Part shown: positions 32,214 through 40,878 of the stretch, in pieces
Layout of the letters: every line of letters begins with the position of its first letter
Numbering within the stretch: position 1 is the first letter of the stretch
Assembly (NCBI RefSeq): GCF_029626105.1
Contig: NZ_JARUBH010000009.1
Location: forward strand, 124,001 to 188,000
DNA length: 64,000 nucleotides
Source: Solwaraspora sp. WMMD792
Lineage (GTDB): Bacteria > Actinomycetota > Actinomycetes > Mycobacteriales > Micromonosporaceae
Direction: 5' to 3'
The notes under the pieces: generated by a model
What the model was told of the DNA's origin: nothing
The model's database searches: none
Seen by the model: the letters and a program-made list of their open reading frames with translations, nothing else
Translations under genes and position numbers: made by a program

Positions 32214-32235
32214 GCAATCCGCGTAGCGTCGTCAA
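32207..32235 (-). promoter_or_regulatory. Sigma70-type promoter for the sdh leader
   Basis: On the reverse strand, TTGACG (32230-32235) is followed by an optimal 17-bp spacer and TAGGTT (32207-32212), a TAnnnT-type -10. Transcription would start near 32199 and run toward sdhC, which begins at 31829. It lies just after the tldE stop, so it would separate sdh from the tldD-tldE transcript. Confidence 0.7.
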
Positions 32236-32253
32236 TCTCGCAATTCGCCGAGG

Positions 32254-33663
32254 TCAGCCGGCGGCGCCGCCGGTGATCTGCCAGTCCGCCAGGTGCAGGG
32301 CCGGCGCGTGCCAGGAGGTGTCGTCCCAACTGTCCGGCAACCGGCTCAACTCAGAGCCCAGACCCAGCACCGCACCGGGCGCGAGCGCCTGCGGATACGA
32401 CTGGGTGAACCGCAGACTGCGGACCGCCGCCACGATCTCGCCTGACTCGACCAGCCACGCACCGTTACGGGTCAGGCCGGTCACCACCAGGCTGCGTGGA
32501 TCGAGAATCCGGGTGTACCACAGGTCGGTGACCAGCAGACCACGCTCCACCCCGCCGAGCAGCGCCGCACTGCCCCCGGCCGCCGGCCCGTCGCCGCTGG
32601 CGGACTGCCAGCCATCGGCCGGGAGCAGCCGCAGATGCTGACCCACCGGCCCCCACGGGACGCTGCCCGGTGCCGCGTGTCCGGTCGAAGCGGTGCCGGC
32701 CGCCGCCGCGGTCCGTCGGTCGTGGGTGAGCGCCGTCGATCGGCCGGCGTCCACCAGCACCGTACGGCCGGTCGGGGTGCCCTCGGCGTCGAACGGCAGC
32801 CCGCCGCCGGTGGCCGGGTCGTCGACCAGCGAGATGGCCGGGTCGAACTGGGCCTCGCCGAGCCGGACGAACGACCGCCGTTCGTGGTGCGCCTTGCCGG
32901 CGAAGCCGTGCCGGGCCAGCATCTGCAACAGATCCAGCACCGCGGTCGGTTCGAGCACCACCGGGTAGCGCCCCGGCGGCAGGTCGACCGGGTGCCGGCC
33001 GGCCCGGGCCTTCACCGCGGCTCGGGCACCCAGCGCCGCGCCGTCGATCTCGGTCAGCCGGTCGGCCGCCTGCCGGGCCACCCCGTCGGCGCCGTCGGTC
33101 CGGGCGATCCCGTCCATCGCGGCCTCCGCCGACCGGCCACCGGCGGTCTGCCCGGCGCTGTTGGCGAACCCCGTCGACCGGTGCACGGTTCGGCAGAATC
33201 CGGCGCATTCCAGACCACCTGCGGCCGCGACGAAGTCCCGCACCCGGGCCGCCCGCTCCGCCGGACCGGCCTGCGCGGTCGCCTCGTCCCACGAACCGGC
33301 CGCGTGTAGCGGCGCCGGCCCGGCCAGCCCTGGCCAGGCCGGATCCGGCGGGCAGAGCCGGGCTGCCGCCAAAGTGCGCTCGACCAGGTCGGCCAACCCG
33401 TCCGGGCCGGTCAGCGTGGTCGAACCGATCGCGGTCCGGCCGTCGACGTGCAACCGCAGCCACACCGTGGTGACCGCCTCGGCGACGTTCTGGTGGATGA
33501 ACGAGTTGGCGAACCGGGTCAGTGCCAGCGCCCGATGGCTGACGTACGCCTCGGCCTGCGCGTCCGGTCCGGCGGCCCGCCGGACCAGTTCCACCACCCG
33601 GAGGGCCAGGTCGGTTTCGGCGGGCGACGTCGCCGCGCCGGTCAGCCCCGCGTCCAGACTCAC
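32254..33663 (-). CDS. tldE: TldE/PmbA-family metalloprotease subunit
   Basis: The 469-residue product is the partner subunit of TldD. It has the TldD/PmbA fold, with ALTRFANSFIHQNVAEAV near the N-terminus and LVVTGLTRNGAWLVESGEIV in the C-terminal barrel, and it lacks the HExxxH zinc motif, as expected. TldD/TldE complexes digest unfolded peptides and mature some ribosomal peptides (known for the family). It starts at GTG 33663, overlapping the tldD stop by four bases. Confidence 0.92.
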   Translation of the reverse strand: MSLDAGLTGAATSPAETDLALRVVELVRRAAGPDAQAEAYVSHRALALTRFANSFIHQNVAEAVTTVWLRLHVDGRTAIGSTTLTGPDGLADLVERTLAAARLCPPDPAWPGLAGPAPLHAAGSWDEATAQAGPAERAARVRDFVAAAGGLECAGFCRTVHRSTGFANSAGQTAGGRSAEAAMDGIARTDGADGVARQAADRLTEIDGAALGARAAVKARAGRHPVDLPPGRYPVVLEPTAVLDLLQMLARHGFAGKAHHERRSFVRLGEAQFDPAISLVDDPATGGGLPFDAEGTPTGRTVLVDAGRSTALTHDRRTAAAAGTASTGHAAPGSVPWGPVGQHLRLLPADGWQSASGDGPAAGGSAALLGGVERGLLVTDLWYTRILDPRSLVVTGLTRNGAWLVESGEIVAAVRSLRFTQSYPQALAPGAVLGLGSELSRLPDSWDDTSWHAPALHLADWQITGGAAG

Positions 33664-35096
33664 CCGCGTACCCCCACCCGGACGTTGGTGAACCGGGCCG
33701 GCGCCGCCGGGTGCCCGGTGTGCCCGACCTGGCCGGGCTGGCCCTTGCCGCAGTTCGGCGTCCCCCAGGCGACGCTCTCCGACGACAGCATGTCCATCGA
33801 CCGCCAGAACACCGGGCCGATCCCGGTGTACGTCGGGTTGCGCAGCATCCGCCCCAACTTGCCGTTGCGGATCTCCCAGCCGATCTCACACCCGAACTGG
33901 AAGTTGAGCCGCTTGTCGTCGATCGACCAGGACCGGTTGATGTCCATCAGTACCCCGTGGTCGGTCGCCGCGATCATCTCGTCCAACGTGTGCGGCCCCG
34001 GCTCCAGACCGACGTTGGTCATCCGGACCATCGGCAGCCGCGACCAGCCGTCCGCCCGCACGCTGCCGCCGTGGTCCAGGCCGGCGACGGCGGCCGAGTC
34101 CCGACCGGCCAGTACGCCGACCCACCGGCCCTGCCGGACCGCGTCCCGCTTGACCGCCGGGCTGCCCTCGTCGTCGAACCCGAAACTGCCCAGCGCGCCC
34201 GGGATGGTCGGGTCGATCGTCACGTTCATCAGCTCGGATCCGTACCGCAGGCTGCCGAGTTGGGCCAGGTCCAGCCAGGACGTGCCGGCGAAGGCGGCCT
34301 CCCAGCCGAGGATCCGGTCCAGTTCGATGGCGTGCCCGACCGACTCGTGGATCTGCAACGCCATCTGCTCCCCGCCGAGGATCAGCGTGGTCTCCCCGGC
34401 CGGGCAGGCCGGCGCGGTGAGCAACGCCCGTGCCTCCTCGGCGATCCGGGCGGCGTGCGCCGGCAGGTCCAGGCTGTCGACCAGTTCCCAGCCGCTGGTG
34501 CCGTACTGGCCGCGGTGGCTCGGATAGGAGCGGCGCTGGGTCTCCCCGTCACCGATCACCGTCGCGGACAGCCCCGCACCGCACTCGCGGATCCGCTGGT
34601 CGATCCGGTGCCCCTCGCTGGAGACGAACCACTTCTCGGTGTCCCAGATCTGGTACAGCCCTTCGGCCAGGTCGGCGCCGTGGTCGAGCATCGTGCGGGT
34701 GGCCGACACCAGCAGATCGCCCTTGTCCGGCAGCGGCACCGACAGCGGGTCGATCCGGCACGGGCTGGACCAGCTCGCGGTGCCGGCCCCGGCCGGCACC
34801 AGGTCGATCGGCGGCCCGGGCACCTGGGCGCTGGCCGCGGCGATCTTCGCCGCCCGACCACCGGCGGCCCGCGCCGCCGCCGGCGACGGATCCGGTACGG
34901 CGTAGAAGCCCCAACTGGAACCGACCAGTGCGCGGACGCCGAGACCGGCGTCGCTGTGCTGGACCAGCGCCTCGATCTCGCCGTTGCGCGCGGTCATCGA
35001 CTCGTAACGGCGGTGCATCACCCGCGCGTCGGCGTACCGGGCGCCGGCGTCGAGTGCCGCCTGCACGGCGGCCGTCGCCACCTCGAACTGGGTCAC
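33660..35096 (-). CDS. tldD: TldD-family zinc metalloprotease
   Basis: The 478-residue product carries the zinc motif HESVGH (His250, Glu251, His255) and the downstream Cys in FQFGCEIGWEI that completes the site. It is the catalytic half of a heterodimer with TldE. It lies 59 bp after an S9-peptidase-like gene on the same strand, so S9-tldD-tldE may be one transcript. No precursor peptide is obvious nearby. Confidence 0.93.
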   Translation of the reverse strand: MTQFEVATAAVQAALDAGARYADARVMHRRYESMTARNGEIEALVQHSDAGLGVRALVGSSWGFYAVPDPSPAAARAAGGRAAKIAAASAQVPGPPIDLVPAGAGTASWSSPCRIDPLSVPLPDKGDLLVSATRTMLDHGADLAEGLYQIWDTEKWFVSSEGHRIDQRIRECGAGLSATVIGDGETQRRSYPSHRGQYGTSGWELVDSLDLPAHAARIAEEARALLTAPACPAGETTLILGGEQMALQIHESVGHAIELDRILGWEAAFAGTSWLDLAQLGSLRYGSELMNVTIDPTIPGALGSFGFDDEGSPAVKRDAVRQGRWVGVLAGRDSAAVAGLDHGGSVRADGWSRLPMVRMTNVGLEPGPHTLDEMIAATDHGVLMDINRSWSIDDKRLNFQFGCEIGWEIRNGKLGRMLRNPTYTGIGPVFWRSMDMLSSESVAWGTPNCGKGQPGQVGHTGHPAAPARFTNVRVGVRG

Positions 35097-35155
35097 CCTG
35101 TGACCTTATGCGACATCGGCTCGGCCGAGCGATCCCGACGCCCGCTGACGACCGC

Positions 35156-37360
35156 TCAGCCGAGCGGTCCCAACGCCTGCCGGATGAACCCGAGTTCGGC
35201 GCGCAGCACGGTGGCCGCGTCCGGGTCGGTGCCGGCGGCCAACGGCAGCACCGCATGCGGTCGGCCGGCGGCCAGCAGCGCGGCGGACAACCGCAGGGTG
35301 TGCGCCACCGGCACGGCGTCGTCGGCCAGCCCGTGCACCAGCAGCAGCGGGCGGAGCTGGTCGCTGCCGGTCACCGGCTCGGCGGCGACCTCCACCAGGC
35401 TGTGGTGCGGGTAGATCTCGCCGCCCTCCTCGGGCAGGCCGAGGAACCGTTCGGCGTACCCGCTGCGCAGCAGCGCCCAGTCGGTGACCGGGTCGCGCGC
35501 CACGGCGGCCCGGAACACGTCCGGGCGGCGCAGCGCGGCCAGCCCGGCCAGCCAGCCGCCGAACCCGGTGCCCCGCACCGCCACCCGGTCCAGGTCGAGG
35601 TCGGGATGTTTTTCCGCGATCGCGGTCAGCGCGTCCACCTGGTCGGCGAGCAGCACGTCGGCCAGCCGTCGGTGCACCACCTTCTCGAAACTCGGCGCGA
35701 CACCCGGCGTACCCCGGTTGTCGACAATCACCACGGCGAAGCCGGCGTCGGCCCACCACTGCCGGGCCAGCCAGCCCGCCCGTTCGGCCCGGACCTGCTG
35801 GTGGCCCGGTCCGCCGTGCACCTCCAGCAGCACCGGTAGCCGCCGGCCGGCGACATGCGACTGCGGGTACAGCACACCGGACGGCAGCCGGCGGTCGGTG
35901 ACCCGTTGCAGCGTGGGCCGGGGCGTCACCGCCGGGGTGGCCGCCAGGCTCCGCAGCACGCCGAGTTCGGTGTCGTCCCGGCAGATCGTCCAACGCACCC
36001 CGGGCTGGTCCAGGGTGGCCGAACCGACGGCCAGTACGGCACCGCCGACCGCGGCGACGTGCCAGCCGGGGCTGCTGGTGAGCCGGACCGCGTCCAGACC
36101 ACCCGAGGATGCCGCGGTGCGGACCCGGTAGAGGTGCTGTTCGCTGGGTTCCCCGTCACTCGCCTCGATCAGCAGGTCCGGGCTGGTGTGCCGGCCGGGC
36201 AGCCGGCCGACCACCCGGCGTACGTACAGCGCCGCCGGGGTGAGCAGGGTGCCGTCGGCGAACAGGCAGCGGGCGTCGTACCCGTCGTGGGCGAGTTCCC
36301 CGCCGACCAGCACCCGGCCGTCGGACAGGTGGCAGGGGGTGCCGGGGATCGGCTCCACCCACCGGGGGTCGGCGAGCTCGGCGTGCACCTGGGTCTCCCC
36401 GGTGCGTGGGTCGATGGACAGCACCAGACCGTGCTGCTGCAACCGGCGCAGCACGGTGATCAGCGGACCGCCGTCGGACCAGTCGACCGACACCAGGTAC
36501 GGGTAGGTCTCCCGGTCCCAGTGCACGTCGACCCAGCCGCCGTCGAGGTCGAGCAGGTGCAGGGTCACCTCGGCGTTCGGGCCACCGCACATCGGGTACG
36601 GCCGGCTGCGGGCCGGCAGCTGCGGCCGCGCCGGGTCGGCGTACTGCCAGCGGGGCAGCCGGGACTGGTCGGTCCGGGCGGCGAGGATGCTCTGGCCGTC
36701 CGGTGACCACCAGTAGCCACGGTCCCGGCCGAAGTCGGCCGCCGCCGGGTCGGGCAGCGCCCAGGTGATGTCGCCGTCCTCGCCGGCGAGCAGCACGTCG
36801 CGGCCGTCCGGGTGGACGACCCGGAGCTTGCCGGATCCGTCGCGGTCCGGGCCGCCGCCCGGCCCGTTGCCGCTGAATCCGTCGTGGGCCGTTCCATCGC
36901 GGCCGGATCCGCCGGTCGCGCCGGCCGGCCCGACCGGATCCGCGTCGCTGTCCGACACGTACGCGATCCGGCTGCCGGTCGGGTCCGGCCGGGCGTCGGT
37001 GACCGAGCCGACCACCGGTACCTCGATCACGTCGCCGGTCACCAGGTCGGCCCGGAACAGCCGGCCGGCCAGGACGAACACGGCGACCCGGGCGGCCGGG
37101 TCGGTGGCGTACCGGGTGATTCCCGCACCGGCGGTGTTCCCGGCACCGGCGGTGTTCCCGGTGCCGAGCAGGACCGTCGGGTCGGCGATCCGGCGGTGTT
37201 CGCCGCTGTCGACCTCGAACGACCAGAGACCAGCGGCCGGGTCGTGCGGGCCGGTGGAGCGCAGGAACACCACGCGGGCGCCGTCGGCGCCCACGGTCAC
37301 CGCGTGCGGGGCGCCCCGGACGGGTCCACGGGTACGGGCGGCAGGTTCCGGAGATTCCAC
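35156..37360 (-). CDS. S9 prolyl-oligopeptidase-like protein lacking the catalytic serine
   Basis: The 734-residue product has a DPP-IV-type beta-propeller (about residues 20-480) and a C-terminal alpha/beta-hydrolase domain. The latter has VLLEVHGGPGHQQV, VIVDNRGTPGVAPSF and DVLLADQVDAL. The nucleophile elbow, normally GxSxGG, reads RGTGFGGWLAG, so Gly replaces Ser. The segment that normally holds the catalytic His reads LPLAAGTDPDAA without His. The Asp loop HGLADDAVP is kept. It is therefore probably a pseudo-enzyme that binds rather than cuts peptides. GTG 37360 is used; the frame upstream overlaps mshB. Confidence 0.85.
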   Translation of the reverse strand: MESPEPAARTRGPVRGAPHAVTVGADGARVVFLRSTGPHDPAAGLWSFEVDSGEHRRIADPTVLLGTGNTAGAGNTAGAGITRYATDPAARVAVFVLAGRLFRADLVTGDVIEVPVVGSVTDARPDPTGSRIAYVSDSDADPVGPAGATGGSGRDGTAHDGFSGNGPGGGPDRDGSGKLRVVHPDGRDVLLAGEDGDITWALPDPAAADFGRDRGYWWSPDGQSILAARTDQSRLPRWQYADPARPQLPARSRPYPMCGGPNAEVTLHLLDLDGGWVDVHWDRETYPYLVSVDWSDGGPLITVLRRLQQHGLVLSIDPRTGETQVHAELADPRWVEPIPGTPCHLSDGRVLVGGELAHDGYDARCLFADGTLLTPAALYVRRVVGRLPGRHTSPDLLIEASDGEPSEQHLYRVRTAASSGGLDAVRLTSSPGWHVAAVGGAVLAVGSATLDQPGVRWTICRDDTELGVLRSLAATPAVTPRPTLQRVTDRRLPSGVLYPQSHVAGRRLPVLLEVHGGPGHQQVRAERAGWLARQWWADAGFAVVIVDNRGTPGVAPSFEKVVHRRLADVLLADQVDALTAIAEKHPDLDLDRVAVRGTGFGGWLAGLAALRRPDVFRAAVARDPVTDWALLRSGYAERFLGLPEEGGEIYPHHSLVEVAAEPVTGSDQLRPLLLVHGLADDAVPVAHTLRLSAALLAAGRPHAVLPLAAGTDPDAATVLRAELGFIRQALGPLG

Positions 37361-37438
37361 TCTCGGATCGTAGAACCGGCTGATCAGCGATGAGACCAGT
37401 AATCCACTCCGGTGCCCATCCGGCGTAAAGTTGCCGGA

Positions 37439-38332
37439 GTGACCGACCCCGCCGCCGCGCGACGGCTTCTCCTGGTTCATGCCCATCCGGACGACGAGAC
37501 GATCGGCACCGGCGCCCTGATGGCCCGGTACGCCGCCGCCGGAGCGCAGGTCACCCTGGTCACCTGCACCCTCGGCGAGGAAGGCGAGATCCACCTGCCG
37601 CGCCTCGCCGGGCTGGCCCCCGATCAGGCCGACCAGCTCGGCGGGTACCGGATCGCCGAGCTCGACGCCGCCTGCGCGGCGCTCGGAGTGACCGATCACC
37701 GGTTCCTCGGCGGTGCCGGCCGGTACCGGGATTCCGGGATGATGGGCCTGCCGACCAACGACCACCCACGGGCGTTCTGGCAGGCCGACCTTGACGAGGC
37801 CGCCGGGTTGCTGCTCGAGGTGCTGCGGGAGACCCGGCCGCAGGTGGTGGTCACCTACGACGACAACGGCTTCTACGGTCACCCCGACCACATCCAGGCC
37901 CACCGGGTGACGATGCGCGCCGCCGAACTGGCCGCCACCGAGGGTGTCGCCCCCGACAAGATCTACTTCACCGCGATGCCGAAGAGCGTGCTCGCCGCCG
38001 GCATCGACGCGTTCCGGGGCGCGTCGAACAACCCGTTCGCCGGCGTCGAACACGTCGACGATTTGCCGTTCGGCACCCCCGATCCGCAGATCGCGGCGCG
38101 GATCGACGGCACCGCCCACTACCAGGCGAAGCAGGCCGCCATGCGGGCGCATGCCAGCCAGATCCCGGCCGATTCGTGGCTCTACGCGCTGGCCGGCAAC
38201 GTCGGCGGCGAGTTCATGGGCTACGAGTACTTCGTCCTCGGCGCCGGCCGGCAGGGTCCGGGCGACGGCCCGTACGGCTGGGAGACCGACCTGTTCGCCG
38301 GGCTGCCGGCCGCCGAGGTGCCGCTGCCGTGA
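37439..38332 (+). CDS. mshB: GlcNAc-inositol deacetylase of mycothiol synthesis
   Basis: The 297-residue product removes the acetyl group of GlcNAc-Ins, the third step to mycothiol. The metal-binding motif HAHPDDE is at residues 14-20, with the further His ligand in [10 protein letters not shown]. Length (about 300) and the start of the conserved core favour GTG 37439 over GTG 37412. It is divergent from the S9-like gene and overlaps the next gene by four bases (GTGA). Confidence 0.95.
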   Translation: MTDPAAARRLLLVHAHPDDETIGTGALMARYAAAGAQVTLVTCTLGEEGEIHLPRLAGLAPDQADQLGGYRIAELDAACAALGVTDHRFLGGAGRYRDSGMMGLPTNDHPRAFWQADLDEAAGLLLEVLRETRPQVVVTYDDNGFYGHPDHIQAHRVTMRAAELAATEGVAPDKIYFTAMPKSVLAAGIDAFRGASNNPFAGVEHVDDLPFGTPDPQIAARIDGTAHYQAKQAAMRAHASQIPADSWLYALAGNVGGEFMGYEYFVLGAGRQGPGDGPYGWETDLFAGLPAAEVPLP

Positions 38333-38823
38333 CCTCGCCCGGTGTCTCCGGCCAGGTGTCGGCGGTGGAGCCGTCGCCGCCGGTGGCGACGGCTCCGGCC
38401 CCCACCCGCCTGCGTGAGCTGGTGGACCTGGGGCTACGGACGGTCGGCGGGGTGGTCGCGGTGGTCGCGGCGGTGCTGTCCGCGGTCCTGGAGCTGCTGC
38501 TGGCCACGGTACGGGTCGGCGGGCACCTGGTCGGAGCGTCGGTGCTGCTGGCGATCGCCGGCAACGTGCTGGTGAGCTGGTTCGCGATCCGCGCGGTGGG
38601 TGCCCGGTGGGCGATGACGTTGCCGGCGGCGGCCTGGTTCGCGGTGATGGTGCTGGCCGCTGGCGGCACCACCGAGGGGGACATTCTGCTGGCCGGCGAC
38701 AACTGGGTGGGCTTCGCGGTGATCTTCACCGGGGCGATCGCCTTCGCCGTACTCGCGTTCCGGATGATCCTGGCCCAGCCGGCCCAGCCGGCCCAGCCGG
38801 CCCGCCGCAGCGACGGAGGCTGA
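38329..38823 (+). CDS. Membrane protein coupled to mshB (DUF6113-like)
   Basis: The 164-residue product has a Pro-rich N-terminus, about four membrane helices (e.g. [37 protein letters not shown]) and a C-terminal QPAQPAQPA stretch from a 9-bp triplicate at about 38774-38800. A membrane protein directly after mshB recurs in actinomycetes; the DUF6113 name is from memory. Translation is coupled to mshB by a GTGA overlap. A role in mycothiol biology is only suggested by position. Confidence 0.72.
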   Translation: MTSPGVSGQVSAVEPSPPVATAPAPTRLRELVDLGLRTVGGVVAVVAAVLSAVLELLLATVRVGGHLVGASVLLAIAGNVLVSWFAIRAVGARWAMTLPAAAWFAVMVLAAGGTTEGDILLAGDNWVGFAVIFTGAIAFAVLAFRMILAQPAQPAQPARRSDGG

Positions 38824-38941
38824 CGCGGCCGGCTGCCGGCTCCTACAATCTTCGGTACGAAAATTCTGGTCTGTTCCGGAGGACACCTGTGCGGTCCGGC
38901 GTGCTGTGGACGCGGTGCGGGTCTAGGTGCGGGAGGTGGAG

Positions 38942-39406
38942 ATGAGGCAGCGCTGGCTGCCGGTCGGCGTACTCGCCGGGGTGCTGTTCGCGGCCAATGT
39001 GGTGGCCCGGTTGGTGGTCCGCTTCTGGTTCGACGCCGACCCGCAGATGCAGGACCGGCTCTCGTTGGCGATGTTCGTGGTGATCGGCGTCGTGCTCGGC
39101 TCGGTGGCCTTCGTCTGGGGCCGGGACCGGCCGGTCGAGCGGTGGAGCGGTGACGTCGCGGCGGCGATCCTGGCGGCGTTGGTGCTCACCGTTTTCGTCG
39201 GGCCGTTCATCAACGGCGACCATCCGTTCTCGGCCGGGGCGGGCGCGTTCTTTTCCCAGGTGTGGCTGTACGGCGGCTTCTCCATCGGCGGGGTGCTGCT
39301 CGGCTATCTGGTGCTGATCACGCTCGGCTGGGACCACCGGTCCAAGTCGCTGGAACGGTACGCCGAGACCAAGCTCAACAAGCCCCGTCGGGTGGTTCGT
39401 CGCTGA
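38942..39406 (+). CDS. Small membrane protein of unknown function
   Basis: The 154-residue product has four hydrophobic segments: LPVGVLAGVLFAANVVARLV, LAMFVVIGVVLGSVAFVWG, AAAILAALVLTVFVGPFI and GGFSIGGVLLGYLVLITLG. It ends in a basic tail. ATG 38942 is preceded at five bases by GGGAGG; GTG 38927 is a weaker choice. Its 3' end overlaps the convergent GNAT gene by 32 bp, so the two mRNAs would be complementary at their ends. Confidence 0.72.
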   Translation: MRQRWLPVGVLAGVLFAANVVARLVVRFWFDADPQMQDRLSLAMFVVIGVVLGSVAFVWGRDRPVERWSGDVAAAILAALVLTVFVGPFINGDHPFSAGAGAFFSQVWLYGGFSIGGVLLGYLVLITLGWDHRSKSLERYAETKLNKPRRVVRR

Positions 39407-40454
39407 CCGCCGGCTGCCATGGCAGATAGACGTGGTGGGTGGTGAAGCCGAGCCGGGCGTACAGGGCGGTCGCCGGGTTGTGCTGTTCGACCTGGAGGAA
39501 CGCGGTCGGCGCGGCCAGTTCGTCGGCGGCCCACCGGCCGACGGCCCGCAGCACCCGGGTGGCGTGCCCCCGCCGCCGGGCCGCCGGCTGCACCTCCAGC
39601 AGCGCGATCTGACACCACCGGTGGTCGGCGTCGACAGCGCCCCGGGCGATGGCGACGAGCTGGCCGTCGGCGTACAGGTGGGCGAAGCGCACCTGTGGTG
39701 CGTCGGTGAGCAGCCGGTGGGCGGCGGCCGGCAGCGGGTCGCCGGCCGATTTGCGGGCCGCTACCAGGGCGAGCCACTCCGGCGACGGCGCGTGGTCCAG
39801 CCGTACCGTCGGCCCGCCGTCGGGTGAACCGCCTGCGCCGCCGGGTGAACCGTCGGGTGAACCGCCCGCCGGGTCCTCGCCCGGCCCGGCGGTCCGGGCC
39901 AGCAGGTCGGCCAGCGGCACGGTCTGCACCAGCACCAACGGTCCGCTGCGCCAACCTCGGCGGGCGAGTTCGCCAGCGACCTCGGCGGCGGCCGGCAGCG
40001 GCACGTTGACCTGTGCCGGCAGGCCACGCTCGGCGTACCAGGCGGTGACCGCGTCCACCGCCGCCGGCAGCGGGCAGCCGGGGTCGCCGAGCGGCAGCGC
40101 CGAGTTCGCCCGGCCGGTCCAGCCGTCGGCGGCGCGCAGCAGCCAGTCGCCGAGCCGCTGCTGCACCGGCGCCGCCCAGGTCTGGTTCGCGGCCCGTTCC
40201 AGCTCGGCGACGGCGGCGGATTCGCGGTCCGCCGCGCGCCGGGCCGCCGGATTTGCGGTCGGCGGCACCAGCTTGCTGCGGTGCACGTCGGCGAGGGCGA
40301 CCCGGCGTGGCCCGTTGCGGGTCAGCACCGTGAGTTCGGTCTCGGTCAGCTCGGCCAGCAGGCCGAGTAGGTCGGTATAGAGCGGACGATCTCCGCCAAC
40401 ACCTATAATTTTTCGGACTACCACGCGGTGTCCCACATCTTGTGGCCGGAGCAC
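39375..40454 (-). CDS. GNAT-family N-acetyltransferase with an N-terminal extra domain
   Basis: The 359-residue product has an N-terminal SH3-like/beta region (GHRVVVRKIIGVGGDRPLYTDLLG) and a helical linker. A C-terminal GNAT domain follows, with acetyl-CoA motif A ALLEVQPAARRRGHATRVL and the late motif YARLGFTTHHVYLPW. The middle may be a diverged second GNAT half. A Gly/Ser/Pro-rich insert lies near residue 195. The acceptor is unknown. GTG 40454 is used, but a start at the Val of VGHRVV is possible. Confidence 0.82.
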   Translation of the reverse strand: MLRPQDVGHRVVVRKIIGVGGDRPLYTDLLGLLAELTETELTVLTRNGPRRVALADVHRSKLVPPTANPAARRAADRESAAVAELERAANQTWAAPVQQRLGDWLLRAADGWTGRANSALPLGDPGCPLPAAVDAVTAWYAERGLPAQVNVPLPAAAEVAGELARRGWRSGPLVLVQTVPLADLLARTAGPGEDPAGGSPDGSPGGAGGSPDGGPTVRLDHAPSPEWLALVAARKSAGDPLPAAAHRLLTDAPQVRFAHLYADGQLVAIARGAVDADHRWCQIALLEVQPAARRRGHATRVLRAVGRWAADELAAPTAFLQVEQHNPATALYARLGFTTHHVYLPWQPAVSDEPPDGAC

Positions 40455-40534
40455 GATCGACCCCCTCCCCGGCGAGATACTAGGCTCGTCAGTGCCGCGG
40501 GCGATCGCGGCATGTCGTGCGGGAAGGAAGGCCA

Positions 40535-40861
40535 GTGACCTACATCATCGCCGAGCCGTGCGTCGATGTGCTCGACAAGGCGTGCATCGAGGAATGCCCG
40601 GTCGACTGCATCTACGAGGGCAATCGGATGCTGTACATCCACCCCGATGAGTGTGTCGACTGCGGTGCATGTGAGCCGGTCTGCCCGGTGGAGGCGATCT
40701 TCTACGAGGACGACGTGCCGGAGCAGTGGAAGGAGTACACCACCGCGAACTACGAGTTCTTCGAGGATCTCGGCTCGCCGGGCGGTGCCTCCAAGGTCGG
40801 CAAGATCGAGAAGGACACCCCGTTCGTCGCGGCCCAGCCGGCGCGCGGGGACGCGCACTGA
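40535..40861 (+). CDS. fdxA: Seven-iron ferredoxin (3Fe-4S/4Fe-4S)
   Basis: The 108-residue product opens TYIIAEPCVDVLDKACIEECPVDCIYEG, giving the 3Fe-4S Cys set with the fourth Cys shared, and then ECVDCGACEPVCPVEAI for the 4Fe-4S cluster. Length and the C-terminal extension match actinobacterial FdxA, a small soluble electron carrier. GTG 40535 is preceded by AGGAAGG. It ends 17 bp before dapC. Confidence 0.95.
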   Translation: MTYIIAEPCVDVLDKACIEECPVDCIYEGNRMLYIHPDECVDCGACEPVCPVEAIFYEDDVPEQWKEYTTANYEFFEDLGSPGGASKVGKIEKDTPFVAAQPARGDAH

Positions 40862-40878
40862 CCGGGGCGCGGGCGGGC

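Larger units (their letters stand above)
31830..32253 (-). other. 424-bp region upstream of sdhC: long leader or small-RNA candidate
   Basis: No convincing gene is present. Reading leftward it holds an iron-box promoter (32195-32235), a perfect 11-bp hairpin (32145-32175), and a 34-codon frame (GTG 32088 to TAA at 31984) that might be an upstream ORF. It ends at the sdhC ribosome-binding site. If transcription starts near 32199, the sdhC leader is about 370 nt, long enough for a riboregulator or separate small RNA. I found no clear terminator inside it. Confidence 0.5.

Noticed and set aside
37361-38152. N-terminal extension of the S9-like protein
   Set aside because: It lies antisense to mshB, whose motifs are clear, and shows no domain.
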